Part shown: positions 48,256 to 57,735 of the stretch, in pieces
How the letters are laid out: the number at the start of each line of letters is the position of its first letter
Numbering within the stretch: the first letter of the stretch is position 1
Assembly: GCA_017430535.1 (NCBI GenBank)
Contig: JAFRMR010000003.1
Coordinates: 1-64,000, forward strand
From: Clostridia bacterium
GTDB taxonomy: Bacteria > Bacillota > Clostridia > Oscillospirales > Acutalibacteraceae
Direction: 5' to 3'
Length of the DNA stretch: 64,000 nt
The notes under the pieces: generated by a model
The model's input: only the letters and a program-made list of their open reading frames with translations
The model's database searches: none
What the model was told of the DNA's origin: nothing
Position numbers and translations under genes: made by a program

Positions 48256-50448
48256 GTGAGCAAAAAGAAGAAAAAGAAAGTCGGAAAAGTAAAGGCGGTT
48301 ATTCTCGCTGTATTTTTCGCCTGTATTTTGACTGTTTGTATAGTTGCCTCATATGTTATGTTCAATGCGGTGAAGTATATAAACGGTGATCTTGTTGTGA
48401 ATCTTGATGAATATAAAGAAAACCAGAATCAGACCTCTTTCATTTACGCTAAAGATGCAAATGATAAGTATATTGAAATTGCAAGGCTTCATGGTGATGA
48501 AGACAGAGTCTGGGTAGATCTTGACGATATTTCTCCCTATATGCAGGATGCATTTATTGCCCTTGAAGATACCAGATTCAAAACCCACCACGGTGTTGAC
48601 TGGGTCAGGGTAGGCGGCATCATTGTTAAGCCGTCAAACCTTGGCCAGGGCGGCTCTACTATAACTCAGCAGCTTATTAAAAACCTGACCAACGAGAAAG
48701 ATGTTACTCTTGTAAGAAAAGTCAGGGAGATGCTTACGGCCCTGAACCTTGAGGAGCATTACAGCAAAGATACCATTATTGAGGCATATCTCAATACTCT
48801 TTACCTAGGCAGCGGCTGCTACGGCGTTAAAACTGCCAGTGAAAAATACTTCGGCAAGGATGTAAAAAAGCTTAATGCCGCCGAATGCGCCGCCATTGCA
48901 TCAATTACTCAGTTCCCGACTAAATATAATCCGCTGCTTAACCCGGATCAGAACAAAACAAGGCAGCTGTATTGCCTGAAAAAAATGCTTGAAAACGGCT
49001 CGCTTACCCAGGCTGAATATGATGAAGCTGTTGACTATCATCTTATTTTTACAAACAGCGATGATTATGTTCCCGATGAAGCTGAAGAAAAAATCAAGAA
49101 GCGTGTTGAGGAAGAAACCAAAATCAACAGCTATTATATTGATGCTGTAATCGATTCCGTAATAGAAGACCTGATGGATGAGTTCGGATACACCAAACAG
49201 CAGGCAACCAATAAGATTTATTACGGCGGATACAAGATTTACGCTGCCCTTGATATGGATATTCAGAGCAAACTTGAAGATGTTTATGTAAACAGAACCA
49301 ATTTCCCGAATATCAAAAAGAAAGACGGCACAAAACCTCAGTCTTCCATGACCATTATGGATTACAAGGGCAGGGTAGTTGCAATTGTAGGCGGAGCAGG
49401 GGAGAAGACCACTAACAGAGGCCTTAACAGAGCAACCAAATCCTGGAGGCAGCCCGGTTCCACAATCAAACCGATTTCAACTTACGCTCCGGCAATTGAG
49501 CTGAATGAGATTAATTTTTCCACCAAAATCAAGGATTATGCAATATATGTAAACGGCAAACTCTGGCCCCACAATGTTGATAAAACTCTGGGCACCGGCG
49601 GTAATGTTACCGTTCAGTATGCTGTTGAAAAATCCCTTAACACTGTACCTACGCGTATAATAAATGAAACGCTTGGTATAGAAACATCTTTTGATTTTCT
49701 GAAAAACAAGTTCCACCTTACCAGGATGGATGATAAAAACGATAAGGCGCTTTCGCCCCTTGCAACCGGCGCTCTCACCAACGGCACCAACACTCTGCAG
49801 ATGGCGGCGGCCTACGCAACTTTCGGTAACGGCGGGCTGTATTATAAGCCTTTCTTCTATACCAAAGTAACAAACGCCCAGGGTACTCAGACAATTCTCT
49901 CAAATGAGAATAATAAAGGCGAGCAGGTCATTTCTCCCGAAACATCAAATATTGTATGTGAGCTGCTTCAGACAGTGCCCACAAGCTATTACGGCACAGG
50001 TAAAAATGTAAGAAAATTCCCCATTATGGCGAAAACAGGTACCACCAGTTCGGATTGTGACAGATGGTTCTGCGCCGGTACTCCTTACTATGTAGCGGCT
50101 GTATGGCTTGGTTATGATATTAAGGCCGAGCTATATCAGGATGTTAACCCCTGCGGCAAAATCTGGTTTACTGTATTTGATAAAATACATGTTGGCCTTG
50201 CGGATAAAGAATTTCCCGAAAGCGATAATGTTGTAGAGAAGAAGTATTGTAAGAATTCGGGCAAGCTTGCAGGCAGCGGATGCGGAAATACGGCAATGGG
50301 ATATTATAAGAAGGACGATCTTCCCGAGGTCTGTAATTATTGTACATATTCAAGCAATAAATCCGATTCCGAAAAAGTCAGCAAAGCTGCGGAAAATGTA
50401 TCACAGTCCATTGATACCGCTATCAGTATAATAAACGGAGAAAGGTAG
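48256..50448 (+). CDS. Class A penicillin-binding protein (PBP1A-type)
   Basis: A 730-residue bifunctional peptidoglycan synthase. It has a basic cytoplasmic tail and one membrane span (about 13-38). The GT51 glycosyltransferase domain has catalytic E104 (LEDTRFKTHHGVDW) and GGSTITQQLIKN. The transpeptidase domain has SxxK in PGSTIKPIS (about S402), SLN in VEKSLNTVPTRI and KTG in MAKTGTTSSDCDRWF. The C-terminus has a short cysteine cluster (GCGN..., CNYC). The start is GTG at 48256 behind CGGAGGAG. Confidence 0.95.
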   Translation: MSKKKKKKVGKVKAVILAVFFACILTVCIVASYVMFNAVKYINGDLVVNLDEYKENQNQTSFIYAKDANDKYIEIARLHGDEDRVWVDLDDISPYMQDAFIALEDTRFKTHHGVDWVRVGGIIVKPSNLGQGGSTITQQLIKNLTNEKDVTLVRKVREMLTALNLEEHYSKDTIIEAYLNTLYLGSGCYGVKTASEKYFGKDVKKLNAAECAAIASITQFPTKYNPLLNPDQNKTRQLYCLKKMLENGSLTQAEYDEAVDYHLIFTNSDDYVPDEAEEKIKKRVEEETKINSYYIDAVIDSVIEDLMDEFGYTKQQATNKIYYGGYKIYAALDMDIQSKLEDVYVNRTNFPNIKKKDGTKPQSSMTIMDYKGRVVAIVGGAGEKTTNRGLNRATKSWRQPGSTIKPISTYAPAIELNEINFSTKIKDYAIYVNGKLWPHNVDKTLGTGGNVTVQYAVEKSLNTVPTRIINETLGIETSFDFLKNKFHLTRMDDKNDKALSPLATGALTNGTNTLQMAAAYATFGNGGLYYKPFFYTKVTNAQGTQTILSNENNKGEQVISPETSNIVCELLQTVPTSYYGTGKNVRKFPIMAKTGTTSSDCDRWFCAGTPYYVAAVWLGYDIKAELYQDVNPCGKIWFTVFDKIHVGLADKEFPESDNVVEKKYCKNSGKLAGSGCGNTAMGYYKKDDLPEVCNYCTYSSNKSDSEKVSKAAENVSQSIDTAISIINGER

Positions 50449-50451
50449 ATA

Positions 50452-50519
50452 AACGGAGCCTGAAACAGGATTCTGTTATTAACAGATAACCGTATCAGGC
50501 TTCGTTTTTAATAGTATAT
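50452..50519 (+). terminator. Intrinsic terminator after the PBP gene
   Basis: AACGGAGCCTGA (50452-50463) and TCAGGCTTCGTT (50505-50516) form a 12-bp stem with one G-T pair, enclosing a second hairpin (CTGTTA/TAACAG). A T5 tract follows. Its T tract ends right at the ruvX start codon. Confidence 0.8.
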
Positions 50520-50934
50520 GGTAATTATCGGCGTTGATTACGGAGATGTGAGAACAGGTGTTTCGGTTTGTGATAAATATGAAACAATGGCTTCGCCCGT
50601 ATGTGTTATCACTCAGAGAAACAGCGAGAAACTGATTGATGAAATTATAGCAAAAACAGAGGAATATAATCCCGAATACATTGTTGTAGGTCTTCCGAAA
50701 AATATGGATTCCACTTTAGGCGAAAGAGCACAGAAGTGTTCTGAATTTGCTGCTTCACTATCGGAAAAATACGGAATTCCATTTTCTATGCAGGATGAGA
50801 GGCTTACAACAGTAAGCGCCCATATTGCTCTTAATAATACAAATGTAAGAGGAAAAAAGAGAAAAGATGTGGTTGATGCTGTATCGGCAGTAATGATACT
50901 CCAGGATTATATTGACAGTAAAAAACGAGGTTAG
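50518..50934 (+). CDS. ruvX: RuvX/YqgF putative Holliday junction resolvase / pre-16S nuclease
   Basis: A 138-residue RNase H-fold nuclease. The catalytic acids lie in GVDYGDVRTG, MQDERLTTVSA and KDVVDAVSA; IVVGLPKNMDSTLGER is the family signature. An in-frame TAG lies two codons before the ATG, and there is no Shine-Dalgarno motif, so translation may be leaderless or weak. It lies 4 bases upstream of radA, so both are probably one unit. Confidence 0.93.
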   Translation: MVIIGVDYGDVRTGVSVCDKYETMASPVCVITQRNSEKLIDEIIAKTEEYNPEYIVVGLPKNMDSTLGERAQKCSEFAASLSEKYGIPFSMQDERLTTVSAHIALNNTNVRGKKRKDVVDAVSAVMILQDYIDSKKRG

Positions 50935-50938
50935 TATT

Positions 50939-52300
50939 ATGGCACAGAAAACCAAAAGTATTTATATATGCTCAGAGTGCGGATATGAAAGCCCTAAATG
51001 GAATGGATGCTGTCCCGGATGCGGAGAATGGAACACGATGAATGAAGAAATAGTTGACCGCACCGCACAAAAAACAAGTAAACCTGTTTCAACCTTGGGC
51101 GCAGCCAAAATTACAGATATAACCTATGATGATGAAGTACGCATCAACACCGGCATACATGAGCTGAACCGGGTTCTTGGCGGCGGAATAGTTATAGGCT
51201 CTCTTGTGCTGTTATGCGGTGATCCCGGTATCGGAAAATCCACCCTTCTGCTTCAGATTTGCGAGTATATCGGTAAATCAAACAGCATTCTATATGTTTC
51301 CGGCGAAGAATCTGCACGGCAGATAAAACTCAGAGCGAACCGACTTGAAGTAAATTCCGATAATCTGAGCATTATGTGCGGCACGGATATAAATGCGATT
51401 ATAAACTACATAAATACCGAAAAACCGGGTCTTGTAATAATTGATTCCATTCAGACTATGTCGGTGCCTGAAATTGCTTCGGCTCCGGGCAGTGTAACCC
51501 AGGTAAGAGAATCCACAAACCTTCTTATGCAATGCGCAAAGAGTCTGAATATTCCGGTATTCATTGTAGGTCATGTCAATAAAGACGGTAATATAGCCGG
51601 CCCTAAAGTTCTGGAGCATATAGTTGACTGTGTATTATATTTTGAAGGCGAAAGGCATCTTTCCTACAGAATTTTAAGAGCAGTAAAAAACAGATTCGGC
51701 TCAACAAATGAGATAGGCGTTTTTGAAATGTCAAGCAGCGGCCTAAATGAGGTCGAAAACCCGTCAATGATGCTTATTTCAGGCAAGCCTAAAGACACAT
51801 CCGGCTCCTGTGTTGTTTGTATTATGGAGGGTTCAAGGCCTATTTTGGCAGAGGTTCAGGGCCTTGTTGTTACCTCCGGTTACGGCAACAGCAGAAGAAT
51901 GTCAAATGGTTTTGATTATAACAGGCTGTCAATGCTGCTGGCTGTTCTTGAAAAAAGAGACGGTTATTATCTTTCTAATTGCGATGCTTATATAAATGTT
52001 GTGGGCGGCCTTAAGCTTGATGAACCTGCAACAGACCTTGCAGTTGCTTTGGCAATTATTTCAAGCCTTAAAGATGTACCTATAAGAGAAGATACCATTG
52101 CTGTAGGCGAAATCGGCCTTGGCGGAGAGATCAGAGCTGTAACATACTGTGAGCAGAGAATTGCCGAAGTTGAGCGGCTCGGTTTTAAACGCATTATTAT
52201 TCCAAAGCATAATATGAAAAGCTTATCTGTTAAGTTTAAAAGCGATATAGAAATTATAGGAGTAAATAATATTAAAGAGGCTTTCGATGCGTCCGTCTGA
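50939..52300 (+). CDS. radA: DNA repair protein RadA
   Basis: A 453-residue RecA-like branch-migration ATPase. It has an N-terminal zinc finger (ICSECGYESPKWNGCCPGCG), Walker A GDPGIGKST, the KNRFGS motif specific to RadA, and a Lon-protease-like C-terminal domain (YYLSNCDAYINVVGGLKLDE). The ATG at 50939 gives the standard N-terminus. It processes recombination intermediates. Its last 14 bases overlap the next gene. Confidence 0.96.
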   Translation: MAQKTKSIYICSECGYESPKWNGCCPGCGEWNTMNEEIVDRTAQKTSKPVSTLGAAKITDITYDDEVRINTGIHELNRVLGGGIVIGSLVLLCGDPGIGKSTLLLQICEYIGKSNSILYVSGEESARQIKLRANRLEVNSDNLSIMCGTDINAIINYINTEKPGLVIIDSIQTMSVPEIASAPGSVTQVRESTNLLMQCAKSLNIPVFIVGHVNKDGNIAGPKVLEHIVDCVLYFEGERHLSYRILRAVKNRFGSTNEIGVFEMSSSGLNEVENPSMMLISGKPKDTSGSCVVCIMEGSRPILAEVQGLVVTSGYGNSRRMSNGFDYNRLSMLLAVLEKRDGYYLSNCDAYINVVGGLKLDEPATDLAVALAIISSLKDVPIREDTIAVGEIGLGGEIRAVTYCEQRIAEVERLGFKRIIIPKHNMKSLSVKFKSDIEIIGVNNIKEAFDASV

Positions 52301-53048
52301 AATACAATTTGTGAACCCGAACCTTCCGGAAAATGATGTATATGAAGCGGCAGTGAATTATAATGCGGCTGAGACCATTGCATCATTAAAAAAATACGGG
52401 GTTAAGTGCATTGAAATATGTAATAACCAGTATCTGAACACGACACTGGCTTCTCATCCCGATATCAATCTGCTGAATATAAAAAAAGGTTATTTATTTT
52501 TAAATAAAGGCATATCGGCAGGGGAGGGGCTTGAAAAATTTGAAACCGAATTTACAGATGAAGATGTGAATGATACCTACCCCGGAGATGTCAGATTAAA
52601 CTGTGTTGTAATCGGCAAAAAACTGATATGCAATAAAGATACAGTATCAAAAAAGATAATTGATTTTGCATATAATAATAGTTATACTATTATTCATTCA
52701 AAACAAGGATATTCAAAATGCTCTGTTTGCGTTGTAAATGAAGAATGTATAATCACTGATGATGAATCTGTTTACAAATCGGTTCAGAATTATTTTAACG
52801 ATGTTTTGCTTGTTTCAAAAGGATCGGTTTTGCTTAACGGATATAATTACGGTTTTATCGGCGGAGCTTCCGGTATAATCGGAAAAAACAGACTGGCATT
52901 TAACGGACGTATAGATTCTCATCCTGATTGCAATTCAATCATAGATTTGGCAGAAAAATACAAAGTAGAAATAATTGAACTGATAAACAGCAGGTTAACA
53001 GATATAGGATCAATTATTCCGCTGACTGAAATCAAACCGGGAAGCTGA
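52287..53048 (+). CDS. DUF6873-like protein, GME (amidinotransferase-type) fold
   Basis: A 253-residue cytosolic protein: FVNPNLPENDVYEAAVNYNA, IKKGYLFLNKGISAGEG, IHSKQGYSKCSVCVVNEECI, YGFIGGASGIIGKNRLAFNG and GRIDSHPDCNSI. The pattern fits the DUF6873 family of guanidine-group-modifying-enzyme fold proteins; a catalytic Cys/His is plausible but not proven. The assignment is from memory of the family, so moderately certain. It overlaps radA, implying coupled translation. Confidence 0.7.
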   Translation: MRPSEIQFVNPNLPENDVYEAAVNYNAAETIASLKKYGVKCIEICNNQYLNTTLASHPDINLLNIKKGYLFLNKGISAGEGLEKFETEFTDEDVNDTYPGDVRLNCVVIGKKLICNKDTVSKKIIDFAYNNSYTIIHSKQGYSKCSVCVVNEECIITDDESVYKSVQNYFNDVLLVSKGSVLLNGYNYGFIGGASGIIGKNRLAFNGRIDSHPDCNSIIDLAEKYKVEIIELINSRLTDIGSIIPLTEIKPGS

Positions 53049-53218
53049 ACAAACAAATCCGATTTAATAATTGAATAAATAATGTATATATAAATAATAC
53101 TGCCTGAATAATAATCATATTTTTAATCATTTGTCAAAATAGCTAATCATCTGATTAATCAGTAAAAAGCACTTATTTACCCCCAAATACTAAAAAAACG
53201 CTTGAAAACACTCCCCTT

Positions 53219-53260
53219 AATTACACAAAACTTGTATTTTGTGTAATTATATGTTAAAAT
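53219..53260 (+). promoter_or_regulatory. xerC-like promoter overlapped by a 12-bp inverted repeat
   Basis: AATTACACAAAA (53219-53230) and TTTTGTGTAATT (53237-53248) are perfect inverted arms around CTTGTA. The promoter TTGTAT (53232-53237), 17-base spacer and TAAAAT (53255-53260) lies inside and after it. A bound repressor would block the -35 box. The rest of 53049-53218 is AT-rich without a gene. Confidence 0.7.
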
Positions 53261-53312
53261 AGGTGTGCAGGATAAAAATATGGATTCCGGGCAGAATGGA
53301 GGTGTCACCTGC

Positions 53313-54287
53313 TTGAGAGAAGAAGAAATTAAAGATTTACCGCCGCTTGCAATTAACTATCTTAACTATATAGGCGGTACGCTGAATAAATCTCCCCTTA
53401 CTGTTCTTGAATACGGTTCGGACTTAAGATTATTTTTCAGATTTATGAAAGTCAGAAGAAATATTGTAAGTGCCGATACGGATTTCAGCGAAATAAATGT
53501 AGCTGATATTGATAAAGATTTTATCTGCTCAATTACTCTTGAGGATGCTTACGCTTTCCTCGCCTACTGCAGAACCAAAAGAAATAATGATTCAAACGCA
53601 AGGGCAAGAAAAGCTGTTGCTTTAAAAAGATTTTACAGATATCTTGAAATTCAGGGAATTCTGCCTGGGAAAAATAATATTGCTTTTCTTGATTCGCCCA
53701 AAAATAAGAAATCGCTGCCTAAATACCTTACACTTGATCAGTGCTATTCCCTGCTCAATGCAGTTGAAGGGCCTAACAGCCGGCGTGATTATTGTATGCT
53801 TACGCTTTTTCTAAACTGCGGGTTAAGGCTTTCGGAGCTTGTGGGCATTAACATATCATCAATTTCCTTCTCGAACAGAACAATAAGAATACTCGGCAAA
53901 GGTAATAAAGAAAGAGTAGTTTACCTTAACGATACCTGCATTGCTGCCATAAACCGTTACCTTGAGGAACGGCCCAGAGACGGAGTCAAGGACAGAGATG
54001 CTCTGTTTTTAAGCAATCGGCTTACCAGGATAAGCAGAGAATCAGTTCAGAAAATTGTGGATAAGTATCTTACAAAAGCCGGCCTCGGCAACATGGGATT
54101 TTCCGTTCATAAGCTCAGGCATACTGCTGCAACACTTATGTATCAATACGGTAATACGGATGTGCTGCAAATCAAGGCGCTTCTCGGCCACGAAAACCTT
54201 TCCACAACAGAGATTTATACTCATGTATATGATGAGCAGGTAAAAAAAGCTGTTGATAACAATCCCCTTAATAAACCGGGTAAATAA
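53313..54287 (+). CDS. Tyrosine recombinase, XerC/XerD-like
   Basis: A 324-residue integrase. The N-terminal SAM-like domain spans about 1-115. The catalytic domain shows NCGLRLSELVGIN (Arg), HKLRHTAATLM (His-x-x-Arg), LLGHENLSTTEIYTHV (His and the nucleophile Tyr). TTG at 53313 is chosen as start because GGAGGTG lies 8 bases upstream; an in-frame GTG at 53265 would sit at the transcription start. It is stand-alone and chromosomal in context, so dimer resolution at dif is likely, but an element integrase is possible. Confidence 0.9.
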   Translation: MREEEIKDLPPLAINYLNYIGGTLNKSPLTVLEYGSDLRLFFRFMKVRRNIVSADTDFSEINVADIDKDFICSITLEDAYAFLAYCRTKRNNDSNARARKAVALKRFYRYLEIQGILPGKNNIAFLDSPKNKKSLPKYLTLDQCYSLLNAVEGPNSRRDYCMLTLFLNCGLRLSELVGINISSISFSNRTIRILGKGNKERVVYLNDTCIAAINRYLEERPRDGVKDRDALFLSNRLTRISRESVQKIVDKYLTKAGLGNMGFSVHKLRHTAATLMYQYGNTDVLQIKALLGHENLSTTEIYTHVYDEQVKKAVDNNPLNKPGK

Positions 54288-54316
54288 AATCACACACCTT
54301 TTAAGGTGTGTGATTT
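54287..54316. terminator. Bidirectional terminator between the recombinase and pcrA
   Basis: AAATCACACACCTT (54287-54300) and AAGGTGTGTGATTT (54303-54316) form a 14-bp stem overlapping the last codons of pcrA. A/T-rich flanks occur on both sides. Confidence 0.85.
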
Positions 54317-56673
54317 ATTATTTTAAGATTGGCATAGTTTGCCATTATTTTTTTGGATTTTCCTTCAATAAAAGCTACCTCAAGCAGAGTATCGTTTCCC
54401 ATTTCCGTAATTGAGGTTATAACACCCTGCCCCCAGGTTTTGTGTTCAACGGTATCTCCGATTCTGTAACTGGCTGTTGATTTTTCTTTTTTATGAATAC
54501 CTGAAACGCTGTATTTATCAATCTGAATCCTGTTATTTCCGGAATAACCGCCTGCAATTGTATTTCTGCCGTTATAAGCAGGTTTTTTATTTTCTATAAT
54601 GTCAAGATAATTATCCGGTATCTCCTTAATAAATCTTGAGGGAGGATTATATCTTGTCATTCCGAAAAGCATTCTTGTTTTACAGTTGGATAAATACAGC
54701 TTTTCTTTTGCCCTGGTTATTGCAACATAAGCAAGGCGCCGTTCCTCTTCAACGCCTACATCCCCTTCGCTTACCGACATATCGGACGGGAAGATATTTT
54801 CTTCCATACCCACAAGGAATACTGTATTGAATTCCAAGCCCTTTGCAGCATGAACAGTCATAAGAATTACAGAATCATTTTCTGAATTATAACTGTCAAT
54901 ATCTGTCATAAGCGAGATTTCCTGCAAAAAATCGTTTAATGTTGCTTCAGGATTTTCCTGCTGAAAATTTTTAATATTATTCAGCAGCTGGTCAAGGTTT
55001 TCGAGCCTGTCCTGCTTCCTTTCAGGTTCGGAATCCAAAGATGCGATATACCCTGTTTTATCAAGTATTTCCGTAAGCAGTTTATCAATGGTATTCTCTT
55101 CAGCAAATTCTTTCAGTTCATCAATCAGCAAAGCAAAAGCTTTTACTTTCCCGGCCATTCTTGACAGTTTCGGAAATTCATCAGCGGATTTCATTACCTC
55201 AAGCAAACCCATATTAAGGTTTTCGGAGATTTCCAGTATGGAAGAAAAAGTTGTATCCCCTATCCCCCGCTTGGGCTCATTTATTATTCTTGACATGCGT
55301 ACAACATCGTTACTGTTGTTGATAATTGTGAGGTACGCAACTGCATCTTTAATTTCTTTTCGATCATAAAACTTATGGCCGCCGATAATGCTGTATGGTA
55401 TGGATGCCTGAACAAGGGCCTGTTCAACAGGGTTTGACTGTGAATTCATTCTGTAAAGAACTGCAAAATCGGAAAACTTTTTTCCGTTTCTTTTGGCTTT
55501 GGTTATTGTATCTGCAACAAACCATCCTTCTTCTCTGTCATCCTCTGAAATTTTCAGCGTAATCTTATCGCCGTCGCCTTTATCTGACCAGAGATTCTTG
55601 CCTTTTCTGTTGATATTGTTTGCTATAACCTCATTTGCGGCATTCAGGATATTCTGGGTTGACCTGTAATTCTGCTCAAGTCTTATCACTTTAGCGCCGG
55701 GATATTCATTTTCAAAGGTCAGTATATTTTCAATAGTAGCGCCTCTGAACCTGTAAATACTCTGATCATCATCGCCTACCACGCATATATTTTTATGGCC
55801 CGCGGCAAGCATTGAAATAAGAAGATACTGAAGATGATTGGTATCCTGGTATTCATCCACAAGAATATATCTGAATTTTCTCTGATAATACTCAAGTATT
55901 TCGGGGTTGCCGGCAAACATTTTTACGGTGTAATAAATAATATCATCAAAATCAAGGGCATCGGAATATTTAAGTTTTTCCTGATAGAGCTTATAAACCT
56001 GACCGATATTGCTGTTAAGATAATTACCGGAATTATTGTTTATATACTCATCCGGAGTAATAAGATAATCCTTGGCATTGCTTATTTCATTCAGAACCGC
56101 TTTAGGAGTTATGAGCTTATCGCTGAGCTTCAGCTCTTTAAGGCATTCTTTAATTACCCTTTTGCTGTCATCGGTATCATAAATGGTGAAATTTGAGGAA
56201 AAACCGATACTGTCGGCATTTCTTCTCAGAATTCTTGTGCAGGCAGAATGAAATGTTGAAGCCCATACATCATTTCCGCCTTCGCCAATAATATCGTTTA
56301 TGCGGCGTTTCAGCTCCCCTGCCGCTTTGTTTGTGAAGGTAATTGCCAATATCTCCCAGGGCCTTGCCGGGTTATCTTTAAGCAGATATTCAATATCAGC
56401 CGGAATATCACCCCCGGCAGCGCAATTCTGCAAAGCCCGTATCTCATAATCAGTCAGGTTATCATAATAATTATCACTGTAATATGAATTACCGAATCGA
56501 ATTATATTTGCTATTCTGTTTACAAGAACGGTTGTTTTACCGCTCCCCGCCCCTGCCAGCACTAAAAGCGGTCCCTCCACAGAGAAGACCGCTTTCTTTT
56601 GCATATTATTCAGTTTACCGAATTGATTTTCAATAATTTTCTTTCTAAATGAAAGAAACTCATCCTTATTCAT
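54301..56673 (-). CDS. pcrA: ATP-dependent DNA helicase PcrA (UvrD family)
   Basis: A 790-residue superfamily 1A helicase: Q-motif LNNMQKKAVF, Walker A GAGSGKTTVL, LAITFTNKAAGELKRRI, Walker B VDEYQDTN, GDDDQSIYRFRGA, QNYRST, and late motifs VILMTVHAAKGLEF and YVAITRAKEKL. The C-terminus has the Tudor-like GDTVEHKTWGQGVI segment that contacts RNA polymerase. It acts in repair and clearing of nucleoprotein roadblocks. It starts 8 bases after pfkA and is likely read from the pfkA promoter. Confidence 0.97.
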   Translation of the reverse strand: MNKDEFLSFRKKIIENQFGKLNNMQKKAVFSVEGPLLVLAGAGSGKTTVLVNRIANIIRFGNSYYSDNYYDNLTDYEIRALQNCAAGGDIPADIEYLLKDNPARPWEILAITFTNKAAGELKRRINDIIGEGGNDVWASTFHSACTRILRRNADSIGFSSNFTIYDTDDSKRVIKECLKELKLSDKLITPKAVLNEISNAKDYLITPDEYINNNSGNYLNSNIGQVYKLYQEKLKYSDALDFDDIIYYTVKMFAGNPEILEYYQRKFRYILVDEYQDTNHLQYLLISMLAAGHKNICVVGDDDQSIYRFRGATIENILTFENEYPGAKVIRLEQNYRSTQNILNAANEVIANNINRKGKNLWSDKGDGDKITLKISEDDREEGWFVADTITKAKRNGKKFSDFAVLYRMNSQSNPVEQALVQASIPYSIIGGHKFYDRKEIKDAVAYLTIINNSNDVVRMSRIINEPKRGIGDTTFSSILEISENLNMGLLEVMKSADEFPKLSRMAGKVKAFALLIDELKEFAEENTIDKLLTEILDKTGYIASLDSEPERKQDRLENLDQLLNNIKNFQQENPEATLNDFLQEISLMTDIDSYNSENDSVILMTVHAAKGLEFNTVFLVGMEENIFPSDMSVSEGDVGVEEERRLAYVAITRAKEKLYLSNCKTRMLFGMTRYNPPSRFIKEIPDNYLDIIENKKPAYNGRNTIAGGYSGNNRIQIDKYSVSGIHKKEKSTASYRIGDTVEHKTWGQGVITSITEMGNDTLLEVAFIEGKSKKIMANYANLKIINHTP

Positions 56674-56681
56674 TATTAACC

Positions 56682-57644
56682 TCAGATGGAAATTTCGTGG
56701 GCAATTTTATAAAGTGTTTCGTCAACGGGTTTTTTCATATTCAACGCTTCGTAGATATCAAGATCAATCATTTTATCATCTTTAATAACCACTACTCTGT
56801 TGCCGATTCCCTTCATAAGCAGCTGAACGGCATGGTAGCCCATTTCACTTGCCATTACTCTGTCGCGGGCGCTGGGAGAGCCGCCTCTCTGAACATGACC
56901 GAGAACCATTGAACGGCTTTCAACGCCGCATTCATTCTGGATTTTCTTTGCAAGCTCAGCTACGCCGCCGATACCTTCTGCAACCATAATAATAAAGTGC
57001 TTTTTATCGGTTTTCTGAGTTCTTCTGATTCTTTCGATAACATGTTTTTCAACATCGGAATGTATTTCAGGTATAACAATTGCAGTAGCACCGACTGCAA
57101 TACCGGAGTTAAGGGTCAAATCTCCGCAACGGTTGCCCATAACCTCAATAACCATACAGCGGCTGTGGGATTCAACGGTATCTCTTAACCTGTCAACCAT
57201 ATCCATAATGGTATTAAGGCAGGTATCATAACCGATGGTGTAATCAGAGCAAACTATATCGTTATCTATTGTGCCGGGAACGCCTATGCAAGGAATTCCT
57301 CTTAATGAAAGATCTCTGGCGCCTCTGAAGGAACCGTCGCCGCCGATTACCACAATACCTTCAATGCCGAACTTCTTACAGGTGGCAATAGCTTTCTGCA
57401 TACCTTCTTCTTCTTTAAATGCAAGGCATCTTGCTGAGTAAAGCATTGTGCCTCCGCGGTGAATAATATCGGAAACACTGCGGATATTAAGTTCTCTGAT
57501 ATCCTCGTCAATAAGGCCCTGATAGCCCCTGTTTATGCCGTAAACAGTCATACCGCTTTCACAGGCGGTCCTTACTACAGCTCTTATTGCGGCATTCATG
57601 CCGGGGGCGTCGCCGCCGCTTGTCAATACACCGATTGTTTTCAT
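56682..57644 (-). CDS. pfkA: ATP-dependent 6-phosphofructokinase
   Basis: A 320-residue glycolytic enzyme: TSGGDAPGMNAAIRAVVR, GGDGSFRGARDL, GVPGTIDNDI (catalytic Asp), MGNRCGDLTL and GHVQRGGSPSARDRVMA. Gly104-type (ATP-binding GGDGS) indicates ATP rather than pyrophosphate use. Length is that of bacterial PfkA. AAAGGAG lies upstream of the ATG. Confidence 0.97.
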   Translation of the reverse strand: MKTIGVLTSGGDAPGMNAAIRAVVRTACESGMTVYGINRGYQGLIDEDIRELNIRSVSDIIHRGGTMLYSARCLAFKEEEGMQKAIATCKKFGIEGIVVIGGDGSFRGARDLSLRGIPCIGVPGTIDNDIVCSDYTIGYDTCLNTIMDMVDRLRDTVESHSRCMVIEVMGNRCGDLTLNSGIAVGATAIVIPEIHSDVEKHVIERIRRTQKTDKKHFIIMVAEGIGGVAELAKKIQNECGVESRSMVLGHVQRGGSPSARDRVMASEMGYHAVQLLMKGIGNRVVVIKDDKMIDLDIYEALNMKKPVDETLYKIAHEISI

Positions 57645-57679
57645 TTATGATGGTTCTCCTTTATAAATAATACTGTTGT

Positions 57680-57708
57680 ATAATACACTCTTTAATAATA
57701 AAAGTCAA
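57680..57708 (-). promoter_or_regulatory. Promoter of pfkA-pcrA
   Basis: On the minus strand TTGACT (57708-57703), a 17-base spacer and TATTAT (57685-57680), placed between the dnaE stop and pfkA. Confidence 0.78.
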
Positions 57709-57735
57709 TATAACACATTTATCATTGATTATTAT

